Shown here piece after piece: positions 58,551 to 64,000 of a stretch of 64,000 nucleotides of DNA. Position numbers and translations under genes: made by a program. Each line of letters opens with the position of its first letter. Position 1 is the stretch's first letter. Below the pieces are notes generated by a model. The model ran no database searches and was not told the DNA's origin. It saw only the letters and a program-made list of their open reading frames with translations. The DNA is from Tamarix chinensis (lineage: Eukaryota > Streptophyta > Magnoliopsida > Caryophyllales > Tamaricaceae), in contig CM060175.1 in assembly GCA_030549775.1 (NCBI GenBank), forward strand, positions 41,791,415 through 41,855,414. The letters are read 5' to 3'.

Positions 58551-60700
58551 TATTATACCCCCAAAATTCACTCCTCAAAAGTTTCATTTATTATAATAAT
58601 TAGCTAGCTAAAATAGAAAATGAAAAATATTACCGCCATACGTAATACAAGATAAATGCACATAATCTACCTCATGGTAGATGTAAGGAAAAATCATGTC
58701 CAACTAAAATTTATGTGTCGTCTATGCCGTGAGAATAAACTCCGTAAGAAGATATCTAATGCTAGATGGAAAGTGAATGATTTCACTAAATCATATCATC
58801 CCTAATTAAATTAATGGAAAACCTATAAAATAACCTTAGATTTTGATTGGTTAGAAAGTAATGGGAAATTAAATTTCAATTACAACACCATAAAATTTTC
58901 AATAATGTATTTTAAAATTTCAAAATAGGTATAGATAGAAAAGATATATCTCTAATGGATAAAACTCCTAGTTTCCTACTCTCCCAAAACAAAATTCTTC
59001 AACCCATTAATGACAATAGATATCAAGCCTATGGAAGAGGTCTACTCCCCACTATTAGTGGATCGTCACAGGACACATTGAACCAAGGTAGTATCAGTGA
59101 GGTCTAGTACTAGGAGAAAACATGATTCATATAAAGACATGATAATCTTTATTTTACAATACTCATGCTCAAGTATACATGCGATACACACACCATTCTA
59201 CTCATATAATAACTCATATAATTTCATAAAGGATATAACAGATGATTAATTACCTACTCATTATGTATTAAGGAAAGTCATATATAAAATGACAAGAGAA
59301 AGACACATGTATGATAGCTAAGGGAAAGCATTTCCATATTGAATATTTTAGTCATAATTATCAATGGTACATTTGGGTATATGTTGTACAAGCATATGAC
59401 ATTTGAGACATGTGCTAATATATAATAAAATATGTTGTCATGGATTCCTACTTGTAAATACATGACTAGATACAATGACGGATATGGTACAAGAAAATAA
59501 CAAATCATGAGCACTTGTAGAGTAATACAGATACAATAGAAGATAATGTTCCACACATAAGGTCCACATGAATTTTAAACACTAGATCATGTAATAACTA
59601 GATAAGGGTAGGTGTCACATGGTAACATGATTGTTAAAAGAAAACTCAGCAATATGCTTACGATAATGAAATATAAAGTACCTTAATGAATGTGAATAAT
59701 TGATTATTACATTATATTATCATGATCGGAACTATTTGATCATATTAAATTAAGGATAGAAACTTAAAGAAATCAGAACGACTAATCTAGTACTCAAATG
59801 ATACTAGCCTTAGGTGGCCTAATAAGGAATGTAAGTAGAATACCAAATAATAGGATACCTAATCACTTAAGTATGCATAACCCCTATAGAACCAAAATAT
59901 ATCAAGAGACCAATAGAGTAGAAAAAGGACACTCCAAACCTTGTATAGCATATAGAATCACAAAGTAGGAAACACCAGAATGGTACCAAGTGAATACCAA
60001 ACCTAACTTAGATAGGTGCTTAAAGTGGTACAAGTCATGACTAAAGACCTTTCACTTTAAGTGATTATTATTTTATAAAGGATTTAACCAGGCATAACTT
60101 AGGGTCACATAATAGCAATTAAATCACTTCCATCATACAATCAAATTCCATTATCTTATCCACTTCAATTGGCATTAAAATCGATCAATAGAAAGTGGAA
60201 TTAAAGCCGACCAAATCTAGGTGGCATTAAAGCCAAATAATTCCAAGTGCCATTCAAGCAAAACCAATCTAAGTGGCATTAAAGTGATCAAAATAGTTAT
60301 CATTAATGCTAAATAGTTCAAGTCGTGTTAGAGATAAATAATTCCATGGAATAAAAATCTAGCATGAGGCATCATACAATTTCAATCCATACTCAACCAT
60401 TGATATGATTATGTAAACAAATTATAATTGTGACACAAGATAACATACTCTAAAATCACCAGATATTTCATAATTAGCTGAACATGTTAACCACATAATC
60501 ATACTAAACCATGCACATATTTGAACACATACAATAATGCATGTTAATATGTGCCTTATCCTTCCAATATACCTACCTTGATGTTGTCATAGTACTCCAT
60601 GTGATTCCATTCTATGTACGCCTTGATGTGTGGTATGTTTTGTGATGCATGCTACCTCTTTATAGAAATTGTGGCGTAATTAGTACGAGGGATCCAAACT
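58551..60700 (-). repeat. Tekay-type LTR (minus), truncated
   Basis: Starts TATTATACCCCCAAAATTCAC, parallel to TGTAACACCCCCAAAATTCAC of the solo LTR, and continues with GAAAAATATTACCGCCATACG. The second box is at 60051-60077 (CACTTTAAGTGATTATTATTTT). Around 60560-60660 TACCTACCTTGATG...CTCTTTATAG may mark the R/U3 part. No GGGGTATTACA end is visible before LINE-like sequence begins. Confidence 0.55.
60165..60345. repeat. Sub-repeats of about 32 bp
   Basis: Five to six units of GGCATTAAAGCCAAATAATTCCAAGT type. Unlike the other LTRs here, they lie on the U3 side of the AAGTGATTA box. Confidence 0.75.
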
Positions 60701-61137
60701 AACACTACACCATTTAAGGAGATTATATACAAGGTATGCATTGGTTAGAGGCTCCGAGACACAAGAGGATCAGCAGATCAAGGGTCTTCAATTCTATGAT
60801 CTATATGTAATGTAACACAATGTATAGTGAAGTGAGTGAGATGGTTATCTTGTATTCTAATTTTGTTACTTTGTTTCTAGATATCTTTTGGATACTTGTG
60901 TCCCTTTCCCCCTTGTACTTGAACCCCATCCCCAACTTTTGTTATCCTTCAAGGTTGCAAACTCTTTTGGCATAAATCTTTTTGTATATTATGGTTTGTA
61001 AGATTTTTACTTTGTTTGTTGTTTTATACCAAGCTTTATGTCTAGCATAAGCTAGGTGTTTTATATAACTCTCACTACTTTAGATACGATGATTTCATTC
61101 ATGCTCTTTCTTTTGCTTAAAATTTTAAAGTTGAGAA

Positions 61138-61480
61138 AGATAAGGGTGTAATAGATCCACTCTCTTTGTACTTATTATGCTAGTAATGGATTATCTTAGC
61201 ATATGCTTATGACTTTTATGACATGCTCCTTATTTCAAGGGTCACCAAAGATGCTTAGCATTGAAAATTGTTAGTCTAAGTTTTGTAGATGACATACTTT
61301 TATTCTATCATGAGGATTTGAAGATTGTTTAATGTGATAGGTCCTTATTAATGTGATAGCATATGCTTATTACTTTTATGACATATACTTATATTTCAAG
61401 GGTCACCCAAAATGCATATCATTGAAGATTGTTAATCTAAGTTTCGTAGATGACTTACTTTTATTCAATCATGATAGAAG
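61138..61480 (+). pseudogene. LINE reverse-transcriptase fragment with an internal duplication
   Basis: Translates as GVIDPLSLYLLC (61141-61180; GDPLSPYLFVLC in the LINE at 6676), then YFKGHQRCLALKIVSLSFVDDILLFYHED (61230-61320). A second copy follows: YFKGHPKCISLKIVNLSFVDDLLLFNHD (61395-61475). These match FSFHPKCKKLGISHLAFADDLVLFNRGD of the complete LINE, so the catalytic FVDD block is present twice. The duplicated unit (GCATATGCTTAT...TTATTC) is about 160-165 bp. It is an old fragment, unrelated in frame to its neighbours. Confidence 0.72.
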
Positions 61481-61502
61481 GTCAATTGTTAGAATAAAAC
61501 TA

Positions 61503-61522
61503 GAGAGAGAGAGAGAGAGAGC
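61503..61522. repeat. (GA)n microsatellite
   Basis: About ten GA units (AGAGAGAGAGAGAGAGAG). Confidence 0.9.
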
Positions 61523-61699
61523 TTGAGAATACATTATAATGTTTTGATAGATTGCTGATAGAAATCATAGAACTATTTTAGAAACTACCTTATCAATTAT
61601 TAATTCAAGTATAACAATTTAATCAACAAAGAAAATGATCTTCTTGAAAAATGTGTCTAAAACCTAAGACTCACTAGTGTAGCTCTATTAAGATTTAAA

Positions 61700-62900
61700 A
61701 TTAAGTATTAACCAAATTGAGTTCAACATAAATCACTTAAGGCATTTTAAATTGACTCGAAAAACCTGAGAAATGACAATAGAGGACGAGTTAACTCTAT
61801 CAAAAATGACTTACTAATTTAGTTTTATAACAAAAAAGACAACAAATTAATTTCAAAGAACTAATCCACATTCATATGATTAAAATAAATATAATTTAAA
61901 TTATTTTAAATCAAAAGTCGGTTAGCGATTAGATAAAAGTACCATATCCAAATCCATTTTATAAAACTAACTCCGAAAATTAAGGTTTCTATGCACAAAG
62001 TGTGATCCAACCATTTCACTTTGATTACCTCAAATTTTCAGTTTAAAAATATAATTGAACTAATTTTAGATAAATCTAAATAGTCAATTTCAACAAAACA
62101 ATCTTATGAATAGCCACTTTAAGATAATCGTTTCTCAAAAATTAGAGTTTTAATTCCCATGACACAAACTTGGACAATTCAAATAAATTAATTTAAATTT
62201 AAGGTGTTAAATGGCAATTAAATTCATTTTAACTATTTCTATTAATTCAATTCCTAAAAACCAAGTATACAAATTGCAAGTTTCATCATTTTATTATAAA
62301 GTTAGGGTTTTAGGCCCAAAAATACAATTTTGTTGGATTATATTAATTTTTTTAAATTGATTGTTTAAAAATGAAATTAGACATATCTTATAATTAGTTG
62401 ATAAAAAACAATGAAGGAAATGCCTAATTTAACATAAATAGGGTTTTGTGTCCAGAATGCTAATATAGTCAATTCATATTAAAATATGTAAATTGGAGAT
62501 TCAAGATTGCAATTAAATGTATTCTGTTGTAAATTATAAAATGAATTAAGCAAAATAAGTCAATTACTCAATCCAATTTATATTTGTATGAGTTTTGACC
62601 AAAATTCTATTCCTATTGTACTCACATAATTTTCCCAAATTGACACTTCTAACATAAATTAAAAACAATTGAATGCTTATTAAAACATCAATTGAAGGAA
62701 ACAACTCAATCATGCAATTCTACATTTATAAACATAGATTTTGACCTAGAAATCTAATTTTGATTAAGAATGAACAAATGTGTCAAATCGATAGTTCCAA
62801 CATGAAATTAGTAACATTTTACAGTGTATTATATAATCAATTTATCTAAAATAGTATAATGGGACAAATCCAAAAAAGTTAGACATAACCAAGTCAAAAT
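61700..62900. repeat. Degenerate tandem repeat of about 150 bp
   Basis: A phrase near TTAGGGTTTTAGGCCCAAAA recurs at about 61813, 61981, 62142, 62305, 62440, 62590 and 62735, with intervals of 135-168 bp, always followed by AT-rich AATTCAA...ATTAAAT sequence. No coding potential is seen. The element it belongs to is unknown. Confidence 0.45.
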
Positions 62901-64000
62901 TTCAAAATCTAGCATTTAATCACATATATCAAAATTAACCCATCCAATTTATTCATATAACACACACATACATAATTAAACAACTAATTCAACATAATTA
63001 AGCCTAATTTATCTATAATTAATCAAAATCAAAGTTAGTGTTCTAAGTAAATTTATACAGAGCGGAATCTACAAACCAATGCTAGTGAAGGCTAGGGAAG
63101 CTCCACTAGAGGTCAACCATTTTTAGATAGTGGTTGGTTGACATTGGCAGTGGTTGGACTATGGATGCCTAACCTATTATCACTTCTGTAATTCGTCACT
63201 ATAGCTAGTGTTGCTGCTCGTTGTTGTTACTAGTAGTGGAGGAAACAAGGTAGATAGAGGGAGAATGGGTGGCAATGGTATGGTGGTGGTGTCGAAGTTA
63301 TAGAGTAATGAAGAAAAGAGGAGGTGGGCTTAAGGCATTGGGTTTAGTTTTTAGGGAAATAAAATAATAAGAGAGAGATAAGAAAAGAAAAGAGTTGGAG
63401 AAGAAGAAATAGTGGGAGAAGGGGCCAAATAGGTGTTATTTTATTTTTTAACAAATTCACATATACTTAAGAGGGTACAAAATAACCAAAAAATATTTAT
63501 GGATAATTTTATTTGAAATTAATTTAACAAAAATCCTTTCGTAGAGATTTGAAGGCATAAAATCAATATAATAACTGTTTAAAGGATTTTGAAAATAATT
63601 TTGGAAGAATCTATCAATAAGTGTAAGGATTGGCATTATTAAGGAAAATAAATAATCAAAATCAAAAATTATTTAAAAATGTTTAAAAGGTTCTTATACC
63701 TACAAGCCACATACATCTTGGTCATTAGGAATTTCTAAAACCAAAATGCTTCAATAAGGTGTTCTCTAATCGACACTATAAACATGATATACCAGGCACC
63801 TAAATACCTAAATGATAGTACTATATCAACTATAACATTCAAAGCCTATCATTTTTCAACTATTTGCTTATAGTTCTCCTCATGTAACAAAAAACCTAAC
63901 ACATTACCATTCACAAATAAGTATATAAGAAAACATGTATATTTTAGAAATAAGAATCTTCATACATCGAGTTTGAAACTTCCAACACAACATACAACAC
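62900..64000. other. No gene recognised; G-rich transition at 63060-63420
   Basis: AT-rich sequence with a G-rich stretch at 63060-63420 (GAGCGGAATCTACAAACCAATGC, GGTGGTGGTGTCG, purine runs). The look is of an LTR leader read on the minus strand, as in the solo LTR at 21300-22340, but no terminal signature or domain supports it. Confidence 0.3.

Noticed and set aside
59278..59556. 92-codon minus-strand frame rich in Ile/Tyr/Cys
   Set aside because: AT-rich LTR sequence; no recognisable domain, start context or neighbouring signal.
1..64000. CRISPR arrays, bacterial operons or a defence system
   Set aside because: All recognisable coding sequence is eukaryotic retroelement sequence; the tandem arrays have no spacer-repeat structure of CRISPR type.
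1..64000. A host protein-coding gene
   Set aside because: No frame with non-transposon domains, and no exon series with sensible splice sites was found; small genes or non-coding RNAs cannot be excluded without transcript data.

Overview
This window looks like a plant (seed-plant, most likely angiosperm) heterochromatic, probably pericentromeric stretch. I find no convincing host gene, rRNA or tRNA. Nearly all of it is retrotransposon sequence, much of it inserted into older retrotransposon sequence. The evidence is Ty3/gypsy and Ty1/copia polyprotein remnants, a plant L1-type LINE, very long Tekay/Del-type LTRs (about 3-4.3 kb, ends TGTAAYACCCC / GGGGTRTTACA) and strong decay by stops and frameshifts. 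The species cannot be named from the sequence.

Layout. 1-2048: decayed Ty3/gypsy pol (+). 2049-3600: piece of a Tekay-type LTR (-). 3640-4790: Athila-like 3' end. 5250-6675 and 12121-12905: one Ty1/copia pol split by a complete LINE at 6676-12120, with an 18-bp perfect target-site duplication (TSD). 12906-15912: 5'-truncated Tekay-type LTR (+). 15913-23393: 3' end and LTR of a SIRE-like copia element, carrying a 4.34-kb solo Tekay-type LTR (18247-22590, TSD TTATC) and a 304-bp inverted-repeat element with tRNA-like boxes. 23399-36579: complete 13.2-kb Tekay/Del chromovirus on the minus strand (TSD AAAAC), with a tandem array of primer-binding-site-like units. 36809-45300: another Tekay-type LTR, split by a complete 6,965-bp CRM-like gypsy element (37271-44235, two 865-bp LTRs, TSD TTATG). 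45300-47929: Athila-like LTR/leader and gag. 47930-54441: Tekay-type LTR (+) split by a second LTR (49305-52292, TSD GTAAA). 54442-58550: minisatellite-rich sequence and a partial LTR. 58551-60700: another LTR (-). 61138-61480: LINE reverse-transcriptase fragment with an internal duplication. 61700-62900: degenerate 150-bp tandem repeat. 63060-64000: unresolved.

Nothing here seems able to move on its own. Every coding region has stops or frameshifts, and several have lost catalytic residues (the CRM-like RT has YLDG for YxDD and its integrase has K for the catalytic E; the Tekay RT has FIDE). The interest lies in structure: a six-fold PBS-like array; LTRs that keep two conserved boxes around a fast-changing tandem array; a polyprotein frame that runs across the pol/LTR border; a chimeric insert inside an LTR; and a palindromic motif (AACCAGTCGAYTGGTT) in arrays shared by different element families.
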